Shown one piece after another: positions 1-8,208 of a stretch of DNA of 64,000 nt. The notes under the pieces were generated by a model, which was not told where the DNA came from, did not search any database, and saw nothing but the letters and a program-made list of their open reading frames with translations. Source of the stretch: Kosakonia sacchari (GTDB taxonomy: Bacteria > Pseudomonadota > Gammaproteobacteria > Enterobacterales > Enterobacteriaceae); the NCBI GenBank assembly GCA_900109485.1, contig FOAY01000016.1, positions 62,001 through 126,000 on the forward strand, read 5' to 3'. The position numbers were made by a program, and so were the translations under genes. Numbering within the stretch: the first letter of the stretch is position 1; the number at the start of each line of letters is the position of its first letter.

Positions 1-6
1 ATTCAT
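1..6 (-). CDS. Start of a gene downstream of nifS, probably nifV (homocitrate synthase), cut by the window edge
   Basis: Ten bases after the nifS stop codon the minus strand reads AAGG, a short spacer and then ATGAAT at the window edge. This is a plausible ribosome binding site and start codon. In Klebsiella-type nif clusters nifV follows nifS in the same operon, so nifV is the expected gene. Only two codons are visible, so the identity rests on gene order alone. Confidence 0.4.
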
Positions 7-16
7 GCTCGCCGCC

Positions 17-1219
17 TTAGCCGTATAACGGCGCAAATGCCGATTCAGCCGCCCCGGGTTTTCCCTCCTGCCAGTAGGGCGAGAGCATCCGCAGACGGGC
101 AATAATCGTTGGCAGGGTGTCGATCACGTAGTCGATCTCTTTCTCACGCGTGTAGCGCGACAGCGAGAAACGAATACTGCCGTGCGCGGCGGTGTAAGGA
201 ATGTTCATCGCCCGCATGACATGCGAAGGTTCCAGCGAACCGGAGGTACAGGCGCTGCCGCTCGACGCCGCAATGCCCGCCTGGTTCAGCAGCAATAAGA
301 TGGCTTCCCCTTCGATAAACTCAAACGCCAGATTGGTGGTGCCGGGTACGCGCGGCTGGTTGCCGCCCATCACCATCACCGAAGGCACCTGCGCGATGAG
401 TCCTTCCTGCAGCCGATCGCGCAGGTGCGCCAGCGAGGCGGCGCCCGGCAGATGGATCTGCGCCAGTTCGCAGGCCGTACCCATGCCGACAATCCCGGCA
501 ATGTTTTCCGTCCCTGCGCGACGTCCGCGCTCCTGGTGGCCGCCGCGCAGCAGCGGACGAAAACGCGTTCCGCGCCGCAGATAGAGGCAGCCGACGCCTT
601 TCGGCCCGTGCAGTTTGTGCGCCGAACAGGAGAGCATATCGATCTGCGTGCGGCCAATATCCAGCGGAATTTTGCCGACCACCTGCACCGCATCGCAGTG
701 GAACAGCGCGCCGTATTCCTGCGCCATGGCCGCCATTTCAATTACCGGAAACAGCACGCCGGTTTCGTTGTTCGCCCACATCACGCTCACCACCGCTACC
801 CGCGGGCTGAGCGCCTGGCGGTACTGCTCCATATCCAGCGCGCCGTCGCTATTCACGCCAATGCGGTGGATCAGGTAACCCTGGCGCTCCAGGTGTTCGC
901 AGACGGCAAGCGTGGCCGGGTGTTCTACCGCAGTGGTGATGATTTCCCGGCGCTCCGGCATCAGTTCAACGCAGGCGTGCAGCGCGGTTGATGTGGCTTC
1001 GGTAGCGCAGGAGGTGAAAATAATCTCGCTGGCATGATCGGCGCCAAGCAGGGCGGCAACCTGCTGGTGTGCGCGCTCAAGGGCCGCGCGGGAAGGCGTG
1101 CCGAAATCATGAATCGAAGACGGGTTACCATAATGCTCGGTCAGAAAGGGCATCATCGCTTCCAGTACCATCGGATCGATGCGCGTGGTGGCGTTGTTAT
1201 CTAGATAAACCTGTTTCAT
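17..1219 (-). CDS. nifS: NifS cysteine desulfurase
   Basis: A 400-residue class V aminotransferase-fold enzyme using pyridoxal phosphate. It removes sulfur from L-cysteine and passes it as a persulfide to NifU for nitrogenase Fe-S clusters. The PLP lysine is K202 in the motif SAHKLHGPKG, and the catalytic loop cysteine is C324 in SSGSACTSGS, with the conserved SLEPSHV just after it. The length equals that of known NifS proteins. The start is preceded by GAGGGGAAG. It lies 14 bases downstream of the nifU stop codon and is presumably cotranscribed from the nifU sigma-54 promoter. A housekeeping IscS is less likely, given the position between nifU and the probable nifV. Confidence 0.97.
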   Translation of the reverse strand: MKQVYLDNNATTRIDPMVLEAMMPFLTEHYGNPSSIHDFGTPSRAALERAHQQVAALLGADHASEIIFTSCATEATSTALHACVELMPERREIITTAVEHPATLAVCEHLERQGYLIHRIGVNSDGALDMEQYRQALSPRVAVVSVMWANNETGVLFPVIEMAAMAQEYGALFHCDAVQVVGKIPLDIGRTQIDMLSCSAHKLHGPKGVGCLYLRRGTRFRPLLRGGHQERGRRAGTENIAGIVGMGTACELAQIHLPGAASLAHLRDRLQEGLIAQVPSVMVMGGNQPRVPGTTNLAFEFIEGEAILLLLNQAGIAASSGSACTSGSLEPSHVMRAMNIPYTAAHGSIRFSLSRYTREKEIDYVIDTLPTIIARLRMLSPYWQEGKPGAAESAFAPLYG

Positions 1220-1233
1220 CTTCTTCCCCTCGG

Positions 1234-2073
1234 TTAATACGCTGCGGCTTCAGCGGCCACGACTTCCATATAACAGCCGGTGCGTTCCATCAGTTTTTGC
1301 TGTAACCAGGCGAGCGTCATGTCGGTCATCATGCAGCCGCTACAACTGCCGGAGAGGCTGACCGTGACTTTATGGTTTGCCACGCTGAGCAGCGCCATAT
1401 CGCCGCCATCGGCCTGAATATGCGGGCGCAGTTCGGTGATGGCATCAACCACTTCCTGCCAGTGCGGATCTTTGGTCGTCGCAACCGGCACGGCGACCTG
1501 CGGGTGCTGCGCGAGAATATCGGCCAGCGCCAGTTCGATTTTTTCATGGCACGAGGTACAGCCGCCGCCCGCTTTGGTGTAGTTGATCACCTCTTCCAGC
1601 GTGGTCAGCCCGTTGCTGAGCACCGCGCGGCGAATCTGTCCTTCATCCACGCCAAAGCACTTACAAATCAGTGCGCCTTCTTCGTGGTCATCTTCCAGCG
1701 TTTCGCCGCGGTAGTTGGCGATGGCAGCGCGCAGCGCTTCCTGGCCCATGACCGAGCAGTGCATTTTTTGCGGCGGTAAACCGTCAAGATAATCGGCAAT
1801 CTGTTGGTTGGTGACCTGTTCGGCCTGCGCCAGCGTGCGGCCGATAATCAGTTCCGTTAAGGCGGAAGAAGAGGCAATTGCGCTGCCGCAGCCAAAGGTC
1901 TGAAACCCGGCCTCAAGAATGGTTTCATCTTGCGGATCCACTCGCAGCATCAGCCGTAACGCATCGCCACAGCTTAACGATCCCACATCACCCACGGCGT
2001 TGGCGTTTTCCACCACCCGGGCGTTACGGGGATTAAAAAAATGATCTTTCACTTTCTCGGAGTAATTCCACAT
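1234..2073 (-). CDS. nifU: NifU Fe-S cluster scaffold
   Basis: A 279-residue modular scaffold that assembles [2Fe-2S] and [4Fe-4S] clusters for nitrogenase with sulfur from NifS. The N-terminal IscU-like domain carries C35, C62 and C106. The central ferredoxin-like domain has C137, C139, C172 and C175. The C-terminal Nfu domain has the C244-x-x-C247 pair in GSCSGC. The chosen start ([12 protein letters not shown]) matches NifU family N-termini and follows GGGAG. A longer reading frame starting at 2130 has no ribosome binding site and would include the leader. The gene follows nifX with a 207-base gap containing its own sigma-54 promoter and a NifA site. Confidence 0.97.
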   Translation of the reverse strand: MWNYSEKVKDHFFNPRNARVVENANAVGDVGSLSCGDALRLMLRVDPQDETILEAGFQTFGCGSAIASSSALTELIIGRTLAQAEQVTNQQIADYLDGLPPQKMHCSVMGQEALRAAIANYRGETLEDDHEEGALICKCFGVDEGQIRRAVLSNGLTTLEEVINYTKAGGGCTSCHEKIELALADILAQHPQVAVPVATTKDPHWQEVVDAITELRPHIQADGGDMALLSVANHKVTVSLSGSCSGCMMTDMTLAWLQQKLMERTGCYMEVVAAEAAAY

Positions 2074-2153
2074 GCTTTTGGCTCCCAGTATGTATGACGG
2101 AACGCGCCGGAGCGCATTACACCGCGTCAATCAACAGCGGGTAATATCGTTCA

Positions 2154-2169
2154 AGCAAAAGCAGTACCA
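2154..2169 (-). promoter_or_regulatory. Sigma-54 promoter of nifUS
   Basis: Read on the minus strand, this is TGGTAC-N5-TTGCT. The GG and GC doublets have the 12-base register of -24/-12 promoters. It is about 80 bases upstream of the nifU start codon. NifA plus RpoN control is inferred from this match and the upstream TGT-N10-ACA site. Confidence 0.85.
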
Positions 2170-2253
2170 GAAGATGAAATCGTTATATTTCAATGGGATG
2201 ATTTTGATGCCTGACATAAAACCGCGAACTATGTCGCAGTTTTATGTTGGCTT

Positions 2254-2269
2254 TGTCACAGAGCTGACA
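2254..2269. promoter_or_regulatory. NifA upstream activator sequence for nifU
   Basis: An exact TGT-N10-ACA match centred about 118 bases upstream of the predicted nifU transcription start. This falls in the usual distance range for NifA enhancer sites acting by DNA looping. It sits just after the nifX stop codon. Confidence 0.75.
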
Positions 2270-2280
2270 CAGAAAAGGAA

Positions 2281-2745
2281 TTAGCGCTCATCCTCTTCCT
2301 GCCACTCATCCTCCTCCAGCAGCCCGGCAAAGCGATCGGGATTGCGGCTGCGCGCACTTCTTCGCTGCTCTTTGTCGTACCAGTAGTGTTGGATTTCCTG
2401 CAACAGCCCGACAATCGTCGTCTCTGCCGGAACGCGCACCGCGCGCACGCCGACCTGCAAAAGCTGGCGAAAAACCGCCTCGCCGATCGCCACGCAGTAG
2501 AGCGTTACGCAATCTTCCAGCGCGTTAATCCGGCTGGTCAGTTTCTCCTGCTGATGGCCGGGCAGTACCGAGAAATCCACCACTCGCAGCAGGGTGACGT
2601 CATCCTCTTTGACGCCGTACACCACCAGCCGCGGCGTGGCGCCGAAATGCTGATCGACATGGTGGTAATCGGAACTGGCAAAGGCCACTCTCATCGACCA
2701 TTCGCTGTCGCAGATGGTGCTGAATTGTCGGTTAACATGTTGCAT
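2281..2745 (-). CDS. nifX: NifX, FeMo-co biosynthesis carrier protein
   Basis: A 154-residue member of the NifX/NafY/NifB C-terminal cofactor-binding family. It carries NifB-co and the VK cluster between NifB and the NifEN scaffold. The family signature is visible in MRVAFASSDYHHVDQHFG near residue 18 and CVAIGEAVFRQLL around residue 95. The C-terminus is rich in acidic and basic residues. The start was chosen at 2745 because it follows GGGAGG and gives the Klebsiella-type N-terminus (MQHVNRQF). A much longer reading frame in the same phase runs under nifN and is spurious. It overlaps the nifN end by 14 bases, suggesting translational coupling. Confidence 0.95.
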   Translation of the reverse strand: MQHVNRQFSTICDSEWSMRVAFASSDYHHVDQHFGATPRLVVYGVKEDDVTLLRVVDFSVLPGHQQEKLTSRINALEDCVTLYCVAIGEAVFRQLLQVGVRAVRVPAETTIVGLLQEIQHYWYDKEQRRSARSRNPDRFAGLLEEDEWQEEDER

Positions 2746-4117
2746 AGTCACCTCCCGAAGATGCGGGTTCGTAAAAACGCTGGCGCAGCGGCGAGTGATA
2801 AGCGGCAAGATGATGGTGGCGATCGCGCAGCGCATTCGCCAGCTCAAACAAGGTGTCGCGCATCCCGGCGTAACCCTGGCGCACGCGGCGAAATTCGCCC
2901 AGACGGTCGAACAGGGGGAAACCGGCGCGTACCAGCGGAATGTCGAACTGCCCGGCCAAATCTGCGGCGTGAGAATTGGAAACGAGCAGCGATGCAGGCG
3001 TTTCACACAACAGATCCTGCATATCCTCCAGATCGCCGATGATGACTTTTTCGACCGGCAGATCCTGCAACCCTTTCTGGCTCACCGGCGCGACCACCGG
3101 GCCGGGCACCATGCCCATATCGCGGGCGAAATCGCACCAGGCGGCAAGCAGATCGCCCTCGGCGGCCAGCGCGACGGGCGCACCCTGCAACCACATATGA
3201 CAATCGATCATCGCATCCTGCAACTGCCCGCGCTGGCGCTCGATCCACGCCGGAACATCGCGCCCGGAGAGGCGCTTCAGTTGATGAATAAACGTATCGC
3301 ACTGGCTCATGGTCATCAGGTGCGGCAGCGTGACGACCTCCGCGTGGCTGCGCTGCGCCAGCAACTGCGCGGCGCGGGAGAGGGAAACGCCAATGGCGAA
3401 AGTGCCGAGGCTCTGTCCCATCTGTTCAATCAGCCGCAGGCTGCTGCCGCCCTGGGTAATCGGCGAGAAATCCCCGCTGGCGAGATGGCCGTCCAGCGAC
3501 TGGGAGAGATCCGGCACCATCACCGGTTGCAAACCAAATGCCTCGACATAGCTGCGCAGCAGTTCGACATCGCCCGGCGTCAGCAAATGGCTGAGCAGCA
3601 GGTTCACGCGGCGATTGCGCACACCCGGCTGCGGTTTTTCCGGCACCCACTGTTCAACCATGCTTTCCAGCACCGCGCTGTAGCCGTTTTCCAGGCTGCC
3701 GTAAAAATCCGGCGTGTTAACGGTCAGCAGCGCCACCCCTTTATGGCGCGGGAATTCATCGCGGAACTGGCGCACCACGCGCGAAATATCGCTGCCCTGC
3801 GCCTCGGAAAGGCCGGTGCTCAGCAGAACAATTGCTTTCGGGTTGTTGCGTGAACACAGCACATTCAGCGCGGTAAAGATGTTCTCATCGGCGCCCATAA
3901 TGGTCGATGTCGGGTCCATTGCTGTTGATTGCAGCGGGATCGGATCGTGAAAGTGCTGGATAAAAAAGACCTTCGCGAAGGCGCTGCACCCCTGGGCACC
4001 ATGAACCAGTGGAATGCTCTGTTCAAAGCCCATGCTTGCCAGAATCGCGCCCAGCGGCTGGCCACTTTTTACCGGGCTGACGGCCAGCGGCTTTTTACTA
4101 CGGATAATTTCTGCCAT
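2732..4117 (-). CDS. nifN: NifN, FeMo-co scaffold beta subunit
   Basis: A 461-residue protein homologous to NifK. With NifE it forms the heterotetramer on which the iron-molybdenum cofactor precursor matures. The N-terminal segment shows conserved family motifs, PLGAILASMGF near residue 20 and LVHGAQGCSAF near residue 40. That cysteine is a likely ligand of the P-cluster-equivalent [4Fe-4S] centre. The start follows AAGGAG. It lies 10 bases downstream of nifE and overlaps nifX, so nifE, nifN and nifX form one operon from the nifE promoter. Confidence 0.96.
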   Translation of the reverse strand: MAEIIRSKKPLAVSPVKSGQPLGAILASMGFEQSIPLVHGAQGCSAFAKVFFIQHFHDPIPLQSTAMDPTSTIMGADENIFTALNVLCSRNNPKAIVLLSTGLSEAQGSDISRVVRQFRDEFPRHKGVALLTVNTPDFYGSLENGYSAVLESMVEQWVPEKPQPGVRNRRVNLLLSHLLTPGDVELLRSYVEAFGLQPVMVPDLSQSLDGHLASGDFSPITQGGSSLRLIEQMGQSLGTFAIGVSLSRAAQLLAQRSHAEVVTLPHLMTMSQCDTFIHQLKRLSGRDVPAWIERQRGQLQDAMIDCHMWLQGAPVALAAEGDLLAAWCDFARDMGMVPGPVVAPVSQKGLQDLPVEKVIIGDLEDMQDLLCETPASLLVSNSHAADLAGQFDIPLVRAGFPLFDRLGEFRRVRQGYAGMRDTLFELANALRDRHHHLAAYHSPLRQRFYEPASSGGDYATC

Positions 4118-4127
4118 TGCAGGCTCC

Positions 4128-5501
4128 TTATTGCCACGGTGCGCGGGAATGGGTTTGCGGCCAGACCGGGCTTTCCATGGTCAGGCAGAGCTGTTCGGCC
4201 AGCGTGACAATGCCGCGGTAGCCGGCAAAGGCGTGCTCGCGCTCCTGATTGATATCGAGGAACGGCAGCCGCGCTTTGTAGGCGGTGTACATATTGCGTC
4301 CCCCGGCGATCATCATGTCCGCCTGATAGCGGTAAACCACATCCAGCAGCGAGCGGGCGTTGCCTTCATCCAGCATCAGCGCGTCGGCACCCATCAGTTC
4401 GCGGATGCGCTGTTTATCCTCTTCGGTGGATTTGCGCGTGCCGGTCGCCACCACTTCCATGCCCAGATCCTGGAGCGCCGAGACCACCGACCAGGATTTC
4501 ACGCCGCCGGTATAGAGCAGCGCTTTGCGCCCGCGCAGGCGCTCGCGCAGCGGGGCCAGCGCCTGCTCTGTTTGCTGTTCTTCGCGGGCAATGAGCTGTT
4601 CGGTGCGCTGCATCAGATCGCGGTCTCCGGTCAGTGCCGCCAGTTGACGCAGGGCGTCAGAGGTGGCGCGAACACCATAAAAACTGCCTTCAAACCACGG
4701 CGTACCGTAGCGCTGCTCCAGCGAGCGGGCGACGTTGATCAGCGCCCTGGAGCAGACCAGCATATTGACCTGCGCCCGGTGCAGCGTCTGGATTTCACTG
4801 AAGCGCCCGTCGCCGGAGAGGCTACCGAGCACGCGAATACCCAGTTCATCGAGCAGCGGCTGAATGTGCCAGAACTCCCCGGCAATATTGAATTCGCCAA
4901 TCAGCCCGATATCGTGGCGGTGCGCCGGGGCAAAAGGGGTATCTTCCGGCCACGGCGCGGGTTCACGCCCGCCAATCACCTTTTTCACCATCACTTCACC
5001 GGCCAGCCGGTTGCCGAGATTTTTGCTGCCGTAAAACCCGGCGACATCAACGGCAATCACCGGTACGCCGGTGGCGGTTTCTGCCGCCTGGCAGACGGCG
5101 TCGATATCGTCGCCCTCCATCGCGGGAACGCAGGTGTTATAGATAAAGACGGCGGCCGGGTGGTAGCGGTTGACGATATGACGCACAGCATGGAACAGGC
5201 GGCGCTCGCCGCGCCCCATGATCACATCCTGTTCGCTCAGATCGGTGGTAAAACCCAGCCGGTTGATCGTCGGGCCGGAACTGAAGCTGCCACGGTTATC
5301 CCATGAGCTACCGGTACAACCAATGGGGCCGTGCACCAGGTGGGCAACATCGGAGAGTGGCAGCAGGGTGATCTGCGCACCGTCAAAGGCGCAGCCGCCC
5401 GCTGTTGCGCCGGGTTTCGGCGCGCTGCAGCCGGATTTCTGTTTATGGTTGTGCTCGCAGGCAGGTTCATCGAGCAAAGCCAGGATCTCGTTCCCCTTCA
5501 T
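4128..5501 (-). CDS. nifE: NifE, FeMo-co scaffold alpha subunit
   Basis: A 457-residue NifD-like protein that partners NifN in cofactor assembly. Near the N-terminus, [21 protein letters not shown] carries conserved cysteines, followed by [17 protein letters not shown] near residue 60 and [12 protein letters not shown] near residue 120. The length and N-terminus ([13 protein letters not shown]) match the Klebsiella protein as I remember it. Two ATG codons are adjacent; the second (5501) is preferred because it leaves five bases after GAGG. It is the first gene of nifENX and has its own sigma-54 promoter in the 156-base gap to nifY. Confidence 0.97.
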   Translation of the reverse strand: MKGNEILALLDEPACEHNHKQKSGCSAPKPGATAGGCAFDGAQITLLPLSDVAHLVHGPIGCTGSSWDNRGSFSSGPTINRLGFTTDLSEQDVIMGRGERRLFHAVRHIVNRYHPAAVFIYNTCVPAMEGDDIDAVCQAAETATGVPVIAVDVAGFYGSKNLGNRLAGEVMVKKVIGGREPAPWPEDTPFAPAHRHDIGLIGEFNIAGEFWHIQPLLDELGIRVLGSLSGDGRFSEIQTLHRAQVNMLVCSRALINVARSLEQRYGTPWFEGSFYGVRATSDALRQLAALTGDRDLMQRTEQLIAREEQQTEQALAPLRERLRGRKALLYTGGVKSWSVVSALQDLGMEVVATGTRKSTEEDKQRIRELMGADALMLDEGNARSLLDVVYRYQADMMIAGGRNMYTAYKARLPFLDINQEREHAFAGYRGIVTLAEQLCLTMESPVWPQTHSRAPWQ

Positions 5502-5537
5502 CATCACCTCATTATCTGGTTGGGTTGTAGCAGAAGG

Positions 5538-5553
5538 TGCAATTCGCGAGCCA
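5538..5553 (-). promoter_or_regulatory. Sigma-54 promoter of nifENX
   Basis: The minus strand reads TGGCTC-N5-TTGCA, a good -24/-12 match with the correct doublet spacing. It lies about 37 bases upstream of the nifE start codon, between the nifY terminator and nifE. Confidence 0.82.
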
Positions 5554-5586
5554 GCAATGAGTGATTGATTTTTAAGAGAAAAAAAG

Positions 5587-5602
5587 TGTCGGTTTTGCAA
5601 CA
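5587..5602. promoter_or_regulatory. Probable NifA upstream activator sequence for nifE
   Basis: An exact TGT-N10-ACA match. Its centre is only about 67 bases upstream of the predicted nifE transcription start, nearer than the usual 80-150 bases. I therefore treat it as probable rather than certain. Confidence 0.55.
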
Positions 5603-5630
5603 AAGCAGACAATTGGCGCAATGTTCACGC

Positions 5631-5653
5631 AAAAAAAATCCCCCGAAGGGGAT
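5631..5653 (-). terminator. Intrinsic terminator of nifHDKTY
   Basis: On the minus strand, a perfect six-base-pair stem (ATCCCC with GGGGAT) closes a TTCG tetraloop and is followed by eight T residues. It starts five bases after the nifY stop codon. This is a textbook rho-independent terminator that separates nifHDKTY from nifENX. Confidence 0.92.
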
Positions 5654-5657
5654 GGAT

Positions 5658-6320
5658 TCAGAACACCCGTTCTTCCAGCGGGTTGGCGCGCTCAAGGCGT
5701 TTTGCCAGCCACGGCGGCAGTTGCCCGTTGAGCAGCGTTTTGATGGCGTCGCACTGCGAGGTAATGGTCTGGCCGGGGGCGACTTTCATCGGATGGATAT
5801 TGTGGCGGATCAGGCGGGCAGCGGCGGGGCCGCCAATCGCTTCGCAGAACAGCAGATGGCAATCGCCGAGCAGTTGCGCGCGGCTCTCGTTGGGTTCTTT
5901 GTCCTGCGGGCTGGCGGCGTAACGGCGTAAGTCATACAGCCAGCCGCCCTGGTCATCAAAGGCATAAACAAAAAACAGCCGCCCCTGACCGAAATGACCG
6001 TTGATTGCCAGCCCATCCTGCGAGCAGAAGGCGACAATCAACTGCGGGCGACGTGCCGCGTGCTCGATCACGCGCAAATGGGCGGGCAGATCGCCTTTCA
6101 GGCACGCTTTCACCCGCGCCCAGCGCCCGGCGGACATTAAGGCTTCCTCATGCGGAAAGCGCTGCTCCAGATGGCGTTGATCCAGCGAGGCCAGCAGCTC
6201 CGGCGTCAGCGCCTCATCGCAGTCGCCGGTCAGCCACGCCATGATTTGCGCGGGTTGCAGTTCCGGCAGCGCCTGGAACAGCGCCAGCATCCGCCAGAAA
6301 AGGGTATCGTTGTCGGACAT
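5658..6320 (-). CDS. nifY: NifY, apo-nitrogenase/FeMo-co binding protein
   Basis: A 220-residue protein of the NifY/NafY type. In Klebsiella it binds cofactor-deficient NifDK and dissociates when the cofactor is inserted. The C-terminal half has the same cofactor-binding fold as NifX, seen as LIVAFCSQDGLAINGHFGQG near residue 95 and LLFCEAIGGPAAARLI near residue 155. The N-terminal half is a helical domain seen in NifY. The start follows AAGGAG. It is the last gene of nifHDKTY, followed directly by the terminator. Confidence 0.94.
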   Translation of the reverse strand: MSDNDTLFWRMLALFQALPELQPAQIMAWLTGDCDEALTPELLASLDQRHLEQRFPHEEALMSAGRWARVKACLKGDLPAHLRVIEHAARRPQLIVAFCSQDGLAINGHFGQGRLFFVYAFDDQGGWLYDLRRYAASPQDKEPNESRAQLLGDCHLLFCEAIGGPAAARLIRHNIHPMKVAPGQTITSQCDAIKTLLNGQLPPWLAKRLERANPLEERVF

Positions 6321-6331
6321 TGCGCATCTCC

Positions 6332-6550
6332 TTATACCAGGGCGTCGCGGGTGGCGCGCAGGCTAATGGGAAATGAGGGCCGTCCGGGTTGCAGATTGAC
6401 GTAATAGCGGCGACCGCCCTCAAGAGAAATTGCTCCGCCCCAGCGTTCCGGGGAGTCGTGCTCAACGTCCAGGATTTTCGCTTCCAGATCCTGTTTGGCG
6501 ATATAACAGTAGAGATCCGCGCCGCGCTGGCGAATAGTAACGACCGGCAT
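6332..6550 (-). CDS. nifT: NifT (FixU-like) small nitrogen fixation protein
   Basis: A 72-residue protein of the NifT/FixU family. Members are commonly encoded between nifK and nifY, and their exact role is unknown. The sequence begins MPVVTIRQRGADLYCYIAKQ and contains the conserved stretch RWGGAISLEGG. The start follows GGGAGG. It is 40 bases downstream of nifK, with a GC-rich hairpin in the gap, and 11 bases upstream of nifY. Confidence 0.92.
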   Translation of the reverse strand: MPVVTIRQRGADLYCYIAKQDLEAKILDVEHDSPERWGGAISLEGGRRYYVNLQPGRPSFPISLRATRDALV

Positions 6551-6562
6551 AGTGCCTCCCTG

Positions 6563-6583
6563 AGCCCCGCGCAAGGCGGGGCT
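6563..6583 (-). other. GC-rich hairpin between nifK and nifT
   Basis: An eight-base-pair perfect stem (AGCCCCGC with GCGGGGCT) and a five-base loop lie seven bases after the nifK stop codon. There is no T tract, so it is unlikely to stop all transcription. It could protect the 3' end of a processed nifHDK message or attenuate readthrough into nifTY. That role is inference. Confidence 0.6.
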
Positions 6584-6590
6584 GTGATGG

Positions 6591-8153
6591 TTAACGGATA
6601 AGATCGAAGCTGTAGTCGGTTTTGCCGAGCTTGATGGTTTCTCTGTCGACTTTCTCCAGCACCGCATTGACCAGCGTGGTGAGGATACTCATGGCCCCTT
6701 CGTAACCCCAGGTGGTCTGGCGGTGCAGATGGTGGCGATCGAACAGCGGGAACCCAAGGCGGATCAGCGGCACTTCAAACTGCTCACCCTTCGCCAGCGT
6801 ATCGCGCTGGATAAACTTGGCGTAGGAGTTGCCGATCATAAAGTCCGGCTGACGGGTAAACATCAGCGAGCGGAAATGCCACAAATCGCAGTTGATAAAG
6901 ACTTCGCTCTCTTTGCCGTACGGCGAGGCTTCAAGCATTTTCTTCATCGCTTTCTGCCAGCGTTTGCTGCCGTTATGGCACAGAATCACCGTCGGTTCGC
7001 AGCCCAGTTCCAGCAGGAAGCGGGTCAGCCCCATGACAAAATCCGGGTCGCCGAACAGGCCGAATTTCTTGCCGTGCAGCCAGGTGTGGGAGTCGAGCAT
7101 CATGTCCACCAGCCGACCGCGTTCCAGCGCTAAGCTATCCGGAATGGCTTTGCCGGTTAACTGGCTTACCGTCATCAGCAATTCGTCGGTGCCGGCCAGC
7201 CCCATCGGGATTTGCACTTCGGTCGCGGGCTGGTTCCAGCTTTCCTGCACCACTTTTTTGGTTTTCACCAGTTGCCAGGGTTGCAGCAGCAGGGTGTCGA
7301 TAGCGTCAGGCGCTTCGCGCATCTCCTGTTGGGTCGTACCGCCCGCATACATGTGGTAATGCCCGTCAGCCGGGGTATCCAGCACTTCGGAAGGATCGGA
7401 AAGCAGACTGCACGGCACCTCCATTTGTTCCATCATGCGTTTCAGCACGCGGAAATTGCCGAGATAGGTTTCAAATCCGCTGACCAGATTGATACGCGGT
7501 AACTTACCCGGTTGCCCGCTGTAATCGGCGGTAAAGGTGCGGGCGAAGCCCTCAAACATATTGTCCCAGCCGGTGATATGGCTGCCGATAAAGCTTGGCG
7601 TGTGCGCGTAAGGCACCGGGATCGCCGCGTCGACAAAGCCATCTTTTTTGGCGTTAGCAATAAACGCCTGCAGATCGTCGCCGATGACCTCCGCCATACA
7701 GGTGGTGGAGACGGCAATGATTTCCGGCTTGTAGAGGGCGCTGGCGTTCTGCAACCCGGTGTTCAGGTTGTTGTTGCCGCCGAATACTGCCGCATCTTCC
7801 GTCATCGAGTCAGAAACACAGGCAATCGGCTCTTTAAAGTGACGGTTAAAATAGGTGCGGAAATAGGCCACGCATCCCTGGGAGCCGTGAACATACGGCA
7901 GGGTATTGGCAAAGCCCAGCGAGCACAGTACCGCACCCAGCGGCTGGCAGGCTTTGGCCGGATCGATAGTCAGCGCTTCGCGTTGAAAGTTAAGCGCTTC
8001 ATACTCGGCGGTAGTGGTCCATTGAAAGACCTCCTGCACGCGCGCCGGATCGTGGGCCTCTTCCAGTTGCCGTTTATCTTTAAACAGCATCTGGTACGCA
8101 TCCTGTTCAAACAGCGGATGACAGTTTTGAATTTTCTCAGCACTTTGGCTCAT
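6591..8153 (-). CDS. nifK: NifK, nitrogenase molybdenum-iron protein beta chain
   Basis: A 520-residue beta subunit of the MoFe protein (component I). It shares the [8Fe-7S] P-cluster with NifD and docks NifH. The three P-cluster cysteines are visible: C69 in KACQPLG, C94 in GSQGCVAYFR and C152 in STTCMAEV. The extended N-terminus (MSQSAEKIQNCHPLFEQDAY) is typical of Klebsiella-type NifK. The start follows GGGAGGAG. It is 55 bases downstream of nifD in the nifHDKTY operon. Confidence 0.98.
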   Translation of the reverse strand: MSQSAEKIQNCHPLFEQDAYQMLFKDKRQLEEAHDPARVQEVFQWTTTAEYEALNFQREALTIDPAKACQPLGAVLCSLGFANTLPYVHGSQGCVAYFRTYFNRHFKEPIACVSDSMTEDAAVFGGNNNLNTGLQNASALYKPEIIAVSTTCMAEVIGDDLQAFIANAKKDGFVDAAIPVPYAHTPSFIGSHITGWDNMFEGFARTFTADYSGQPGKLPRINLVSGFETYLGNFRVLKRMMEQMEVPCSLLSDPSEVLDTPADGHYHMYAGGTTQQEMREAPDAIDTLLLQPWQLVKTKKVVQESWNQPATEVQIPMGLAGTDELLMTVSQLTGKAIPDSLALERGRLVDMMLDSHTWLHGKKFGLFGDPDFVMGLTRFLLELGCEPTVILCHNGSKRWQKAMKKMLEASPYGKESEVFINCDLWHFRSLMFTRQPDFMIGNSYAKFIQRDTLAKGEQFEVPLIRLGFPLFDRHHLHRQTTWGYEGAMSILTTLVNAVLEKVDRETIKLGKTDYSFDLIR

Positions 8154-8208
8154 GGTGTTCTCCTCCCGCGCCACAAATCGGTGAACAGACGGGATAGCAG
8201 GATTAAAA

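Noticed and set aside
2714-5306. Long plus-strand open frames of 379 and 430 residues under nifN and nifE
   Set aside because: Antisense shadows of conserved nif genes with no supporting start signals.
5631-5653. Interpretation of the C/G-rich hairpin before nifE as a NifA or regulator operator
   Set aside because: The tetraloop stem and eight T residues on the minus strand, directly after nifY, are fully explained by an intrinsic terminator.
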